Both the position numbers and the translations under genes were made by a program. Shown here piece by piece: positions 21,538-31,671 of a stretch of DNA of 64,000 nucleotides. The stretch spans positions 35,090 through 99,089 of the forward strand of contig NZ_CADIKM010000019.1 of assembly GCF_902859895.1 (NCBI RefSeq), written 5' to 3'. The notes under the pieces were generated by a model that saw only the letters and a list, made by a program, of their open reading frames with translations, had not been told where the DNA came from and searched no databases. How positions within the stretch are numbered: position 1 is the stretch's first letter; the number at the start of each line of letters is the position of its first letter. This DNA is from Pararobbsia alpina (GTDB taxonomy: Bacteria; Pseudomonadota; Gammaproteobacteria; Burkholderiales; Burkholderiaceae).

Positions 21538-21584
21538 GTTGAACCCGCGATTGTTTGCTTTTGTGGAAGACCGACGTGACGACG

Positions 21585-22607
21585 ATGGAAACCCTGGACC
21601 TGCAAGAAATCGTCGCGGATGCGCAGCGCGCATTCGCCGGCGCTGATGACCCTGCGACACTCGAAAACGAGAAGGCGCGGTTCCTCGGCAAGACCGGCAA
21701 GATCACCGAGCTGATGAAAGGTCTCGGCAAGCTCGATCCCGACGCACGCAAGGCCGAAGGCGCACGGATCAATGCCGCCAAGCAACAAGTCGAAGAAGCG
21801 CTGAACGGCCGCCGCCAGGCGCTCGCCGATGCGCTGCTCAACCGCCGTCTCGCCGCCGAGGCGATCGACGTGACGCTGCCGGGCCGGGGCACGGGCATGG
21901 GCACGCTGCACCCGATGATGAACACGTGGGAGCGGGTCGAGCAGATCTTCCGGTCGATCGGCTTCGATGTGGCCGACGGCCCCGAGATCGAAACCGACTG
22001 GTACAACTTCACCGCATTGAACAGCCCGGAGAACCATCCCGCGCGTTCGATGCAGGACACCTTCTACGTCGACGCCAAGGACGAGCAGGGCCGCCCGCTG
22101 CTGCTGCGCACGCATACGAGCCCGATGCAGGTTCGCTATGCGCGCATGCACAAGCCGCCGATCAAGGTCATCGCGCCGGGCCGCACCTATCGCGTCGACA
22201 GCGATGCGACGCACTCGCCGATGTTCAGCCAGGTCGAAGGGCTCTGGATCGGCGAGAACGTGAGCTTCGCGGATCTCAAGGGCGTCTATACCGATTTCCT
22301 GCGCAAGTTTTTCGAGCGCGACGACATCAGCATTCGTTTTCGGCCCTCGTACTTTCCGTTCACCGAACCGTCGGCCGAGATCGACATGCGCTTCGAAGGT
22401 GGCCGGAATGCGGGACGCTGGCTCGAGATCTCCGGCTCGGGTCAGGTGCATCCGACGGTGATACGCAATATGGGCCTCGACCCCGAACGCTATATCGGCT
22501 TCGCATTCGGCAGTGGTCTCGAACGGCTGGCGATGTTGCGTTATGGCGTCGACGATCTGCGCTTGTTCTTTGAAGGCGACCTGCGCTTCCTGAGGCAGTT
22601 TGCTTGA
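21585..22607 (+). CDS. pheS: phenylalanyl-tRNA synthetase alpha subunit
   Basis: A 340-residue class II synthetase subunit that binds Phe and [23 protein letters not shown] lies in the N-terminal coiled coil. [30 protein letters not shown] and [20 protein letters not shown] form the catalytic core, and [20 protein letters not shown] is motif 3. The start is uncertain: the ATG at 21585 or a GTG at 21576 preceded by GGAAG. pheT follows after 187 bases. Confidence 0.95.
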   Translation: METLDLQEIVADAQRAFAGADDPATLENEKARFLGKTGKITELMKGLGKLDPDARKAEGARINAAKQQVEEALNGRRQALADALLNRRLAAEAIDVTLPGRGTGMGTLHPMMNTWERVEQIFRSIGFDVADGPEIETDWYNFTALNSPENHPARSMQDTFYVDAKDEQGRPLLLRTHTSPMQVRYARMHKPPIKVIAPGRTYRVDSDATHSPMFSQVEGLWIGENVSFADLKGVYTDFLRKFFERDDISIRFRPSYFPFTEPSAEIDMRFEGGRNAGRWLEISGSGQVHPTVIRNMGLDPERYIGFAFGSGLERLAMLRYGVDDLRLFFEGDLRFLRQFA

Positions 22608-22794
22608 GGCGCGTGCTTGATGCATTGCGGAGCGTGTGGCGGATGCCCGTGCTCCTCATCGGGTCAATGCCTGTGACAGGGCTTGAGCCGAGACTGTTTC
22701 AGCAAGCCTGATCATCCGGATGGATCAGAATCCGGGCGATCAGCCGGGCAGCCGACCCACGCGGTCCACCCAACAAAACGAACGTTAGCGATCC

Positions 22795-25242
22795 ATGCAA
22801 TTCCCAGAATCCTGGCTCAGAAGCTTCGTCAGCCCGCAACTGACGACCGACGAACTTGCTCATGCATTGACGATGTCCGGGCTCGAGGTCGAAGACCTGC
22901 GTCCGATCGCCCCGCCGACGTCGAAGATCGTCGTCGGCCAGGTGCTGTCCGTCGAAAAGCATCCGAACGCCGACAAGCTGAACGTCTGCCAGGTCGACGC
23001 CGGTACCGGCGCGACGCTGCAGATCGTCTGCGGCGCACCGAATGTCGCGCCGGGCATCAAGATACCGTGCGCGCTGGTGGGTGCCGAGCTTGCACCGGCT
23101 GAAGAGGGGGGCGCGCCGTTCGCGATCAAGCTGTCGAAGCTGCGCGGCGTCGAGAGCCAGGGGATGCTGTGCTCCGCCCGCGAGCTGAAGCTTAGCGAAG
23201 ACCACAGCGGCCTGATGATCCTGCCGGTCGATACCCCGGTCGGCGAGGACATCCGCAAGGTCCTGAACCTCGACGACACGATCTTTGAAATCAAGCTCAC
23301 GCCGAACAAGGCCGATTGCCTGTCAGTGTTCGGTGTCGCGCGCGAGGTCGCGGCGATTACCGGCGCGCCGTTGCAAACACCGGTATTTGCACCCGCGGCC
23401 GTCACACTTGCGGACACGCTGCCGGTGCGTATTGCCGCGCCCGATCTGTGTGGCCGGTTTTCGGGCCGAATCATTCGTGGCGTCGATGCCCATGCGAAGA
23501 CGCCCGACTGGATGGTCGAGCGCCTCGAGCGCTCTGGCCAGCGCAGCCTCTCGGCTCTTGTCGATATCTCGAACTATGTGATGCTCGAGCTGGGCCGTCC
23601 GACCCATGTCTTCGATCTCGACAAGATCCATGGCTCGCTCGATGTGCGCTGGGGCCGCAAGGGTGAAACCCTCAAGCTGCTGAACGGCAACACGATCGAG
23701 GTCGACGACAAGGTCGGCGTGATTGCTGACGAACGCGAAGTCGAAAGTCTCGCCGGCATCATGGGCGGCGACAGCACTGCGGTCAGCCTCGATACGAAGA
23801 ACATCTATGTCGAAGCCGCTTTCTGGTGGCCCGATAGCATTCGCGGCCGCGCGCGCCGCTACAATTTTTCGACCGATGCCGCTCATCGCTTCGAGCGCGG
23901 TGTCGACTACTCGACGACGGTTGAACATATCGAGTACATCACCCGGTTGATCCTCGACGTCTGTGGCGGCCATGCCGGCCCGGTCGACGACCAGCAAGTG
24001 AATGTGCCGGTGCGCAAGCCTGTTGTAATGCGTGTCGCCCGTGCGGGCCGCGTGATCGGGATTCCGATCAACGGCGAAGAGATCGCGGCCGTCTTCACGC
24101 GCCTTGGCCTGTCGTTCGAACACCGCGGTGCGGGCAGCGCCGACGAACAGTTCATCGTTACGCCGCCGCCGTACCGCTTCGACATCGAGATCGAAGAAGA
24201 TCTGATCGAGGAAGTCGCGCGTATCCACGGCTTCGAGAACCTGCCGGCGGAGCCGCCGGTCGCGCCCAGCGAGATGCGGCCGACCGACGAGACCCTGCGC
24301 TCGATTCATGCATTGCGCCACGCCCTGGCGGCGCGCGACTACTCTGAAACCGTCAACTTCGGTTTTGTCGAAGAGGCGTGGGAACAGGACTTCGCGGGCA
24401 ATACCGATCCGATTCGCGTGCTCAATCCGATCGCCTCACAGTACTCCGTGATGCGCAGCACCCTATTCGGCAGCCTGCTGAACACCCTGCGTTTCAACCT
24501 GAACCGTAAGGCAGACCGGGTGCGTCTGTTCGAACTCGGCCGGGTGTTCATGGCCGATTCGACCGTGGAGGCCGGCGAGCTTCAGGTCGCCGGTTTTCTG
24601 CAGCCCAAGCGAATCGGTGCGCTCGCTTACGGACCCGTGCTCGAAGAGCAGTGGGGTGTGAAGAGTCGTCCCGTCGACTATTTCGATGTGAAGGGCGATC
24701 TCGAGGCGCTGTTGGCGCCGGCTGTGCCGCGGTTCGTGAAAGACATGCATCCCGCCTTGCATCCGGGCCGTTCCGCGCGAGTCGAGTTGCACGGGAAGAC
24801 GATCGGCTGGATTGGTGAACTGCATCCGCGCTGGCTGCAAAAATACGAGCTCCCGAATGCGCCCGTCGTATTCGAAATCGACGTCGATGCCGCGCAGATC
24901 CGTCCGTTGCCGGCCCTTGTCGAGGTGTCGAAATTCCAGCCCGTGAAGCGCGATATCGCGATCGTCGTCGACCAGAAAATCGAAGTCCAGAGCTTGCTGG
25001 ACGAGTTTGCAAAAGCCCAGGAAGAACCTGCTTGCAAATACGTCCAAAAGGTTGTTTTATTTGATGAATTCCGTCCAACGGCGACCGTTTCAGGAGGCCT
25101 CGGAGTGGACCAAAAAAGCCTTGCGTTCCGTGTAACCCTGCAAGATACTGGCGGGACTTTGCAGGACGAAACGGTCGAACTGGCCATCAAGACATTGATG
25201 GATCGCCTGGCTCGAGTCTATGGCGCGCGCTTGCGCGGGTAA
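22795..25242 (+). CDS. pheT: phenylalanyl-tRNA synthetase beta subunit
   Basis: An 815-residue subunit of normal length. [16 protein letters not shown] opens it. The tRNA-binding (EMAP-like) domain occupies residues 40-150 ([20 protein letters not shown]), B3/B4 editing domains follow ([14 protein letters not shown]), then B5 ([20 protein letters not shown]), the inactive class II core, and the C-terminal anticodon-binding FDX domain ([15 protein letters not shown]). With PheS it forms the alpha2-beta2 enzyme. It ends 49 bases before ihfA. Confidence 0.96.
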   Translation: MQFPESWLRSFVSPQLTTDELAHALTMSGLEVEDLRPIAPPTSKIVVGQVLSVEKHPNADKLNVCQVDAGTGATLQIVCGAPNVAPGIKIPCALVGAELAPAEEGGAPFAIKLSKLRGVESQGMLCSARELKLSEDHSGLMILPVDTPVGEDIRKVLNLDDTIFEIKLTPNKADCLSVFGVAREVAAITGAPLQTPVFAPAAVTLADTLPVRIAAPDLCGRFSGRIIRGVDAHAKTPDWMVERLERSGQRSLSALVDISNYVMLELGRPTHVFDLDKIHGSLDVRWGRKGETLKLLNGNTIEVDDKVGVIADEREVESLAGIMGGDSTAVSLDTKNIYVEAAFWWPDSIRGRARRYNFSTDAAHRFERGVDYSTTVEHIEYITRLILDVCGGHAGPVDDQQVNVPVRKPVVMRVARAGRVIGIPINGEEIAAVFTRLGLSFEHRGAGSADEQFIVTPPPYRFDIEIEEDLIEEVARIHGFENLPAEPPVAPSEMRPTDETLRSIHALRHALAARDYSETVNFGFVEEAWEQDFAGNTDPIRVLNPIASQYSVMRSTLFGSLLNTLRFNLNRKADRVRLFELGRVFMADSTVEAGELQVAGFLQPKRIGALAYGPVLEEQWGVKSRPVDYFDVKGDLEALLAPAVPRFVKDMHPALHPGRSARVELHGKTIGWIGELHPRWLQKYELPNAPVVFEIDVDAAQIRPLPALVEVSKFQPVKRDIAIVVDQKIEVQSLLDEFAKAQEEPACKYVQKVVLFDEFRPTATVSGGLGVDQKSLAFRVTLQDTGGTLQDETVELAIKTLMDRLARVYGARLRG

Positions 25243-25291
25243 GCTACCTCCCGCGTAAAAATGCGCCTGTTTTTTTTGACCCTTAGAAAAA

Positions 25292-25705
25292 ATGAACTCG
25301 AGTGAATTTGAGGCGCTTCTCGCAGCGCAGCGCACCGCGATGACAGAAGACAACGACATCAGCATCAACGGAAGCGGGTTGGCGCAGACAGACACGCCGA
25401 CCCTGACCAAGGCCGAGCTGGCCGAGTTGCTGTTCGATCACGTCGGACTGAACAAGCGCGAAGCGAAAGACATGGTCGAAGCCTTCTTCGAGGTAATTCG
25501 CGACGCGCTCGAGAGCGGCGACAGCGTCAAGCTGTCCGGCTTCGGCAATTTTCAGCTACGCGACAAACCGCAGCGGCCCGGGCGCAATCCGAAGACCGGC
25601 GAGGCGATTCCGATCGCCGCGCGCCGCGTCGTGACATTCCACGCGAGCCAGAAGTTGAAGTCGCTTGTGGAGACCGGTGTCGGCCAGACCTCGTCGAACC
25701 TTTGA
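25292..25705 (+). CDS. ihfA: integration host factor alpha subunit
   Basis: A 137-residue DNA-bending protein. The HU/IHF fold begins around residue 37 ([20 protein letters not shown]). [20 protein letters not shown] and [14 protein letters not shown] contain the DNA-binding arm. The first 36 residues are an acidic extension absent from E. coli IhfA (99 residues). A start at Met17 is an alternative. The pheT-ihfA-merR order is the usual one. Confidence 0.95.
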   Translation: MNSSEFEALLAAQRTAMTEDNDISINGSGLAQTDTPTLTKAELAELLFDHVGLNKREAKDMVEAFFEVIRDALESGDSVKLSGFGNFQLRDKPQRPGRNPKTGEAIPIAARRVVTFHASQKLKSLVETGVGQTSSNL

Positions 25706-25779
25706 ACGTGGGTTTGCGGGGTTTGCGTTGTTGCCCACCATTTATCGTTCCACTTTTTTGAGTCGACGGCCTGGCCTCG

Positions 25780-26184
25780 ATGGAAAAAGTCACATTGCCT
25801 CCCATACCCGCGAAGCGCTACTTCACCATCGGTGAGGTCAGCGAGCTATGTGGCGTCAAGCCGCATGTGTTGCGCTATTGGGAACAGGAATTCACCCAGT
25901 TACGACCGGTTAAACGACGCGGTAACCGGCGGTACTACCAGCATCATGAAGTGCTGCTGATCCGGCGCATCAGGGAGCTGTTGTATGAGCAGGGCTTCAC
26001 GATCAACGGTGCACGCAACCGGCTCGATGCCCAGGGCAACGAGATCGTGGAACCGATGGTGGAGCAGGTTGGGAAGGTGGGGCAGGGCAGTGGTGGTAGT
26101 GGGAGCAGTGTGCAAGGAATGGTCGATTTCGATGCCTTGCGTGCCGAGTTGCAGCATGTGATCGCATTGCTTGGAAAGCGATAG
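25780..26184 (+). CDS. MerR-family transcriptional regulator
   Basis: A 134-residue protein. The N-terminal winged helix is [20 protein letters not shown] with [20 protein letters not shown]. This WEQEF type is the MlrA-like subgroup always found after ihfA in gamma- and beta-proteobacteria. The C-terminus is short, Gly/Ser-rich and has no recognisable ligand domain. The target is unknown. Confidence 0.92.
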   Translation: MEKVTLPPIPAKRYFTIGEVSELCGVKPHVLRYWEQEFTQLRPVKRRGNRRYYQHHEVLLIRRIRELLYEQGFTINGARNRLDAQGNEIVEPMVEQVGKVGQGSGGSGSSVQGMVDFDALRAELQHVIALLGKR

Positions 26185-26214
26185 AAGTCTGCACAATGCG
26201 GTCGATTGCTCTGT

Positions 26215-26220
26215 TATAAT
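26215..26220 (+). promoter_or_regulatory. -10 element of tRNA-Pro
   Basis: TATAAT lies ten bases before the tRNA-Pro acceptor stem. The -35 is poorly conserved, so only the -10 is called. Confidence 0.5.
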
Positions 26221-26230
26221 TTCGTTCTTT

Positions 26231-26311
<81 letters not shown>

Positions 26312-26315
26312 AATC

Positions 26316-26356
26316 AAGGCCTTATGGATGCATGTCCATAAGGCCTTTTTCTTTTT
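26316..26356 (+). terminator. intrinsic terminator after tRNA-Pro
   Basis: A 13-base perfect stem, AAGGCCTTATGGA at 26316-26328 with TCCATAAGGCCTT at 26335-26347, and a T-rich tail. It ends the tRNA transcript. Confidence 0.9.
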
Positions 26357-26556
26357 GCTGCGCCGTTACCGTCTGGTTACCTGAATGGCGGAAGGTCAGA
26401 CTATCATCCGAACATTTTCGAATCGCAGGCAGATCGCGAGCTGATCGTTTGCGAGGACCGGTGCCGCGTAACTCGAGGGGAGGGCGTGTTTGTCCAACGA
26501 CGCGGCCGCCTCACCAGCAGTGGCGCAGATCCATCCCGGCCATTTAGAATGGTTTC

Positions 26557-26910
26557 ATGGTCACGCTCAACAAGATCAATACATGGCAACCCGACTGCTG
26601 GTGCATTGCGCAACTACAGTTGTGCGACCAGCATCTCGAGGAAACGCCGGCCGAAATCTTCCGCTATCCCGCCCAGTGGGTGTGGTTCGCCTGGCGACCA
26701 GGCGGTAGGGGCCTGCCGTTCCGGCTGCCGGATGGCTGGGGGCTGGCGCTGGAACCAGCCGACACTGCGCTAACCGACGAGATCGGCACGGCGCCAGTCT
26801 ATCTGCTCGATGAAGACCAAGCCGACTGGCCTGCGCTGCTCGACATCCTGCTGGTTCATCGGATGCTACGCCATCGTTGGGGCCGATCATCGAGCAACTC
26901 CATAGCCTGA
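26557..26910 (+). CDS. hypothetical protein (possibly the N-terminal part of a frameshifted gene)
   Basis: 117 residues, not recognised. It is rich in Trp (INTWQPDCWC, YPAQWVWFAWRPGG, LPDGWGLALEP) and acidic toward the end (YLLDEDQADWPALLDILL), a composition often seen in small soluble immunity-like proteins, but nothing more specific can be said. No clear ribosome site precedes the ATG. It overlaps the next ORF by 34 bases in another frame. One extra base in the G run at 26879-26882 would join the two into one protein reading ...RHRWGPIIEQLH.... Confidence 0.55.
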   Translation: MVTLNKINTWQPDCWCIAQLQLCDQHLEETPAEIFRYPAQWVWFAWRPGGRGLPFRLPDGWGLALEPADTALTDEIGTAPVYLLDEDQADWPALLDILLVHRMLRHRWGRSSSNSIA

Positions 26911-27371
26911 AAAGGCAGGTGTTGACACAGCGCTGCATAGCGCTCTACGGCGCCAATGAAGCCATCGCGTTCGAGCGTTTCATTCAAAGGACGGTTGCAC
27001 ATGCAACCGGTTCAGACCAGGAGCCAGCTTCGGTGAACGACGAACAGCACTGCGCGGAAGTCCGGTCGATCAAACTCAACTCGTTTTCGCGCAGTACCGC
27101 AACGGTCCAGCTGACGGACGACGGCGGCCTTCTGTTCGACTTTTATGACTTCGATTATCTCGGAAGCGGGCGTGCCGACATGTACCGGGTCGCGGTTCAA
27201 TCGCTGCCCGGTCTTTACCAGGCCATGGCACACACGACTGGCGACAGCCTCCGAACTCCGGCGGAACTGCTTGCCTGTATCGGGCGGCACTATCCGGCCT
27301 GGGACGACGCGTTCAGCTGGCTCAAAAGCTCGGGCGTTCCATTCACGCACGAAGTCGACCCTTGGGCATAG
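26877..27371 (+). CDS. hypothetical protein (second half of the same pair)
   Basis: 164 residues counted from a TTG at 26877 with no good ribosome site. The body looks like a real soluble acidic protein (ALYGANEAIAFERFIQ, DGGLLFDFYDFDYLGSGRAD, YPAWDDAFSWLKSSGVPF). It has no signal peptide or membrane segment and I do not recognise a family. It may be a separate gene coupled to the previous one, or its C-terminal part after a one-base deletion. The codon pattern looks normal for the genome. Confidence 0.55.
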   Translation: MGPIIEQLHSLKRQVLTQRCIALYGANEAIAFERFIQRTVAHATGSDQEPASVNDEQHCAEVRSIKLNSFSRSTATVQLTDDGGLLFDFYDFDYLGSGRADMYRVAVQSLPGLYQAMAHTTGDSLRTPAELLACIGRHYPAWDDAFSWLKSSGVPFTHEVDPWA

Positions 27372-27405
27372 GCACATAAACTAACTACGAAGAAAGGACC
27401 AATCC

Positions 27406-27579
27406 ATGCTGACCGAAACCATCGGGCGCGCTGTCTTCGAGCGATTCACGGCTGGCGAGGAGGGCACGCTCTGGTACTACGGTGAGCTGTCGCGAATTTT
27501 TGCTGAGCGGCTGCCAGGTACACTATCGATGGAGATAGCCCGTACTGTGGATTCTATAGGGACGGCGGTCGCCAGTTGA
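27406..27579 (+). CDS. small hypothetical protein
   Basis: 57 residues starting at an ATG preceded by AAAGGA, 35 bases after the preceding gene on the same strand. It contains GEEGTLWYYGELSRIFAERL and MEIARTVDSI, which reads like an amphipathic helix. It could be the surviving N-terminus of a longer gene, because the following 570 bases look degraded. No family recognised. Confidence 0.5.
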   Translation: MLTETIGRAVFERFTAGEEGTLWYYGELSRIFAERLPGTLSMEIARTVDSIGTAVAS

Positions 27580-28151
27580 TGCTCCGAACGAGGCACGCAG
27601 TCAGACGAAAGGTTGCCCTCTGATCTCCGCCTCGTACGGCTTGCTGGTGTCGGTCATTGACTATCCGGAATCAACTCCAGCGCTACACCGACGGTTGCGG
27701 ACCCGATCTTCGGCTAATGACTCGTGCGGCAGCCATCAAGGCAAGGAGATGGTCGAACACACGCGTTTCTTCTATTGTGTTGCATCGACCGGTTGAATCC
27801 ACAGTCGACTACGGCCGCCCGCATTGGGCAGTAGTCGGCCAGTTGCGGCCGTTGGTCCACGCGTGCCAGGGGGCACTCTAGCGGCGGCTTTATGCTGATA
27901 GCGGCCCGCTGGAATCGCTCTCCTGTGCATTTCAAGGCGATGACCGCGGAGAGGAACGTATCTACCAATACGGGGTTCGGAATGCGAGTGCAGAATCCGG
28001 CGTTGACGATCGATGCCGCTGGAACGCAATGGCAGAACCGCGGAGGTTGCCGTCGAGACGCGCTTAACGCCGTTGCCCCCAATCGCTCACCGGGAATAGT
28101 CTGACGATGATGCCGCGCGAGTCGCAGCACGAGACGCGGCACCACCTGATC
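27580..28151. other. degraded region without a convincing gene
   Basis: About 570 bases with only short open frames in all directions. The motif TTGCATCGACCGGTTGAATC at 27779-27798 resembles, from memory, terminal sequences of some IS30-type insertion elements, but no transposase is visible. It probably holds remnants of older insertions. Confidence 0.4.
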
Positions 28152-30038
28152 CTAAACGGCCCAGCACGAGCACCCCAAGGCTCCCCAGAAGCCCTTGAGG
28201 TCGGACGTCGGCACACTCTTCGACCATGCTCGCGCATGAGCGTGGGCGTGCACGCCACAGGCATTCGCGCAGCCGCAGCTTTGCGCGGCCTGGGCACGCT
28301 GCAACGGTGCGCCTTGCGCAGCACCCCAACCCGCGTAGCCACCGTACGCACGCACGGGTGACCAGTCAGGCATCGCGGGCGGCAGCTGCAGATCGTGGTC
28401 TGCAAATGGTCCGGCTGCGTAGACGACCTTGCCACCGACCACGGTCAGCAGCGCCGTCGTATGGGAGATCTCGGCCTCGGGGCAACTCAAATAGTCGCGA
28501 TCCGGTACGATCAGGTCGGCAAATTGCCCCACCTCTATGCGGCCTTTCTTGCCCTCTTCGTTCGAGAACCACGTGACGTTTTCGGTCCACATGCGCAACG
28601 CGGTTTCACGGTCCAGACAGTTGCGTTGCGGATAGATCCGCAGCCCCGTCAGCGTTCTACCCGTGACCAGCCACGAGAGCGCCACCCATGGGTTGTAGGA
28701 CGCAACCCGTGTCGCATCGGTTCCCGCCGATGTCTTCACGCCCTTCTCGAGTATGCGTGCGATGGGGGGCGTCGCCTCGGCTGCTTCTGCGCCGTAGCGC
28801 TCGACGAAGTACTCGCCCTGGTACGCCATCCGGTGCTGCACGGCGATGCCGCCGCCAAGTGCCGCAATGCGATCGATCGATCGTTCACTGATTGTCTCCG
28901 CATGATCGAAAAACCAGTTGAGCCCCTTGAGCGGAATGTCGCGATTGACCTTCTCGAAGACGTCGAGCGCGCGGCTGATGGTCTCGTCGTATGTCGCATG
29001 CATTCGCCACGGCCAGCGGTTTTCCGCGAGCACACGCACCACCTGTTCCAGGTCCTCCTCCATGTCCGCGCCCATATCGGGGCGCGGCTGGCGAAAGTCC
29101 TCGAAATCCGCGGCTGAGAACACCAGCATTTCGCCTGCGCCGTTATGCCGGAAGTAGTCGTCTCCCTGCTTGTACTTCGACGTCCTGGTCCAGTTCAGGA
29201 AATCCTCCTTCTCGCCCTTCGGTTTTTGCGTGAAGAGGTTGTAGGCGAGGCGGATTGTCAGCAGACCCTCGTCAGACAGCTTCTGGACCACGGCATAGTC
29301 TTCCGGATAGTTCTGGAAGCCACCGCCCGCATCAATCGCGCCCGTCACGCCAAGTCGGTTCAATTCTCGCATGAAATGACGCGTCGAATTGATCTGGTAC
29401 TCGAGCGGAAGCTTTGGGCCTTTCGCCAACGTGGCATAGAGGATGCCCGCATTCGGCTTGGCGAGTAATAACCCCGTTGGATTGCCCGCGGAATCGCGCA
29501 CAATTTCGCCTCCGGGCGGCTCGGGCGTGTCCTTCGTATAGCCGACCACACGCAGCGCAGCCGCATTGAGCATCGCGCGGTCATACAGATGCAGAATGAA
29601 TACCGGTGTGTCGGGAGCGGCCGCATTGAGTTCCTCGATAGTCGGAAGGCGCTTTTCGACGAACTGATGTGCGGTAAAGCCTCCGACGACGCGTACCCAT
29701 TGTGGGGGTGGCGTAATCGCCACCTGATGTTTGAGCATCTCCATTGCGACAGCGAGCGAGGGTACGCCGTCCCAACGCAACTCCATGTTGAAGTTCAGGC
29801 CGCCGCGAATGATGTGCAGATGGTTGTCGATCAGCCCCGGCAAGACGCGCTGCCCTCGCAGGTCGATCTGCTTCGTGGTGCTGCCTGCGAGCGGCACGAT
29901 CTCGGCGTCGGTGCCAACGGCGCTGAACACGCCTTGCCGGATCGCGACGGCAGTGGCCTCGGGCTTGCTGCGGTCGAGCGTGGTAAAGCGGCCGTGATGC
30001 AGGATCAGATCGGGAGTATCAGTCACGCTGGTATTCAT
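28152..30038 (-). CDS. YtcJ-like metal-dependent amidohydrolase with Cys/His-rich tail
   Basis: A 628-residue amidohydrolase of the YtcJ/COG1574 type. VLPGLIDNHLHIIRGGLNF near residue 65 carries the HxH metal ligands. WRMHATYDETISRAL and WFFDHAETISERSIDRIA supply further His residues, and TSAGTDATRVASYNPW the Asp. The start at 30038 overlaps the XapX stop and has GGAG upstream. The last 60 residues are unusual: SCGCANACGVHAHAHARAW and a terminal GCSCWAV, rich in Cys and His. There is no signal peptide. The substrate is unknown. A decayed copy lies at 31.7-32.2 kb. Confidence 0.88.
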   Translation of the reverse strand: MNTSVTDTPDLILHHGRFTTLDRSKPEATAVAIRQGVFSAVGTDAEIVPLAGSTTKQIDLRGQRVLPGLIDNHLHIIRGGLNFNMELRWDGVPSLAVAMEMLKHQVAITPPPQWVRVVGGFTAHQFVEKRLPTIEELNAAAPDTPVFILHLYDRAMLNAAALRVVGYTKDTPEPPGGEIVRDSAGNPTGLLLAKPNAGILYATLAKGPKLPLEYQINSTRHFMRELNRLGVTGAIDAGGGFQNYPEDYAVVQKLSDEGLLTIRLAYNLFTQKPKGEKEDFLNWTRTSKYKQGDDYFRHNGAGEMLVFSAADFEDFRQPRPDMGADMEEDLEQVVRVLAENRWPWRMHATYDETISRALDVFEKVNRDIPLKGLNWFFDHAETISERSIDRIAALGGGIAVQHRMAYQGEYFVERYGAEAAEATPPIARILEKGVKTSAGTDATRVASYNPWVALSWLVTGRTLTGLRIYPQRNCLDRETALRMWTENVTWFSNEEGKKGRIEVGQFADLIVPDRDYLSCPEAEISHTTALLTVVGGKVVYAAGPFADHDLQLPPAMPDWSPVRAYGGYAGWGAAQGAPLQRAQAAQSCGCANACGVHAHAHARAWSKSVPTSDLKGFWGALGCSCWAV

Positions 30039-30325
30039 GAGCGTTTCTCCGGTGAATCGGCCGCGGCGGTACGAGCCGTGTCGCTGGCGTGACGTCCGGG
30101 CAATGACCCGAACATATGCTGGTTGCACTTCGACTCGCTCCACGCGGTGTGAAAGCCACTACCCGACAGCATCTGTTTCACAACCGGAACGATCTGCTCG
30201 CCGCCCAGGATGCCGAGCAGCCCGACCAGCGCGACGAGCGGCGGAGCCGGAGAGCGTACGTTGATAAGGCTATAGATCACGCCAACCAGGACGCCGGCGA
30301 GCAGGGAAAAAAGATAGAGTTTCAT
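30035..30325 (-). CDS. XapX domain membrane protein
   Basis: A 96-residue protein with two hydrophobic helices (LYLFSLLAGVLVGVIYSLI and ALVGLLGILGGEQIVPVV) and the conserved VRSPAPP between them, the XapX signature. A hydrophilic tail of about 40 residues follows. Function of the family is unknown; members commonly sit next to amidohydrolase genes, as here. Its TGA overlaps the amidohydrolase ATG, so the two are coupled. Confidence 0.85.
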   Translation of the reverse strand: MKLYLFSLLAGVLVGVIYSLINVRSPAPPLVALVGLLGILGGEQIVPVVKQMLSGSGFHTAWSESKCNQHMFGSLPGRHASDTARTAAADSPEKRS

Positions 30326-30954
30326 CGGCTTGTTTCCTGTAGTTCACGCGTTGTGTGAAGGCAGTACAAACGCGGGGGTGGTAGAAAACGGCGACAACAG
30401 GGGGCGCCCCCCTTTGTTGGTGGATCGATGAAAACTGAGGGCAATACGCTGAAGCCGCAACACCGGCAGCGCCGGGCATGCGAATCGTCATTCCGCGGCG
30501 AGCCTTGGTCTCGCAAAGACCGGCCCCATCGGCACCGGGCGGCACAGGCGACATGTCATGCTCCTCTGACGGCTGGACGCGGGATGCGTCGCTGCGTCAC
30601 GCCAATGGCTGCTGGCACGCGAAAGAGTATCGGGTTTAAAGCGCGATGAAAATAGGGAGTGCGCCGCCGTTCTTCAGCGCATGCGTCTTTTGGAAATGCA
30701 CTTATTTAATTTCTTTGGTGATCTCCATTACGTTGGAAAGGGATCGCCTCAGTGAGGTCTCACGACATAAATTGATCTGGTGAAGCACGAAAGCGCCAGG
30801 TTCGCGAGGGAATCCAAATTAACTTTGATGTCGAATGATCCTTGCATACACTTTCTAGCGTTGGCTTCGCGGAAGGCGGTTCGGGCTGACGAAAGCAATC
30901 TGCCTTGCACGGTATACCTTGTGCGGGCGGTGCCTCTCTTCTATCTAAAAGCGG
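30326..30954. other. intergenic region between divergent XapX and isochorismatase genes
   Basis: 629 bases with no convincing gene. The segment around 30640-30850 is clearly richer in A and T than its surroundings and should hold promoters. An inverted repeat GCACGGTAT/ATACCTTGTGC lies near 30908-30925, about 45 bases before the isochorismatase gene, and could be an operator. Confidence 0.45.
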
Positions 30955-31662
30955 ATGGATCACACCATGAGCAACCCCAAGCTTGAAGTTCTGACGCCCA
31001 CTAACAGTCAGATCCTTTTCATCGACCAGCAACCACAAATGGCGTTCGGCGTTCAATCGATCGACCGTCAGGTGCTCAAAAACAATGTCGTGGGGCTGGC
31101 TAAGGCAGCGAAGGTGTTCAACATTCCGACCACCATCACAGCAGTAGAAAGCGAAAGCTTCTCTGGTTATACGTATCCCGAATTGCTGGACGTATTCCCG
31201 GGTCATCCAATACTCGAGCGTACGTCGATGAACTCGTGGGACGATCAGAAGGTCCGTGACGCATTGGCAAAGAATGGCCGCAAGAAAGTGGTGGTATCGG
31301 GCCTGTGGACAGAGGTATGCAATAACACGTTCGCGCTGTGCGCGATGGCGGAGGGCGGCTACGAGATCTACATGGTTGCGGATGCATCGGGCGCCACGTC
31401 GAAGGACGCGCATGACTACGCAATGCAGCGAATGATCCAGGCCGGAGTCGTTCCGGTGACGTGGCAGCAGGTCATGCTCGAATGGCAACGCGACTGGGCA
31501 AACAGGGATACTTACGATGCGGTCATGGCCATTGTCAAAGAGCATTCTGGCGCATACGGCATGGGTGTCGACTACGCCTATACGATGGTTCATAAGGCTG
31601 CTCAACGTGTGAAGGACACGCACGAAGTTCTTGCGCCGGTCGCGGCGCCAATCGCGAAGTAG
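30955..31662 (+). CDS. isochorismatase-family cysteine hydrolase
   Basis: A 235-residue protein of the isochorismatase fold. QILFIDQQPQMAFG holds the catalytic Asp, LAKNGRKKVVVSGLWTEVCN contains the nucleophilic Cys region, and the Lys lies between them. Members hydrolyse amides, ureas or isochorismate; pairing with an amidohydrolase suggests an amide or hydantoin-like substrate, by inference. A start at 30967 (MSNPKLE) is an alternative. The amidohydrolase remnant begins directly after its stop. Confidence 0.88.
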   Translation: MDHTMSNPKLEVLTPTNSQILFIDQQPQMAFGVQSIDRQVLKNNVVGLAKAAKVFNIPTTITAVESESFSGYTYPELLDVFPGHPILERTSMNSWDDQKVRDALAKNGRKKVVVSGLWTEVCNNTFALCAMAEGGYEIYMVADASGATSKDAHDYAMQRMIQAGVVPVTWQQVMLEWQRDWANRDTYDAVMAIVKEHSGAYGMGVDYAYTMVHKAAQRVKDTHEVLAPVAAPIAK

Positions 31663-31671
31663 TCGCTGGAT

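Noticed and set aside
30760..31623. A 287-codon frame opposite the isochorismatase gene
   Set aside because: The sense strand carries all isochorismatase motifs; the antisense product has none.
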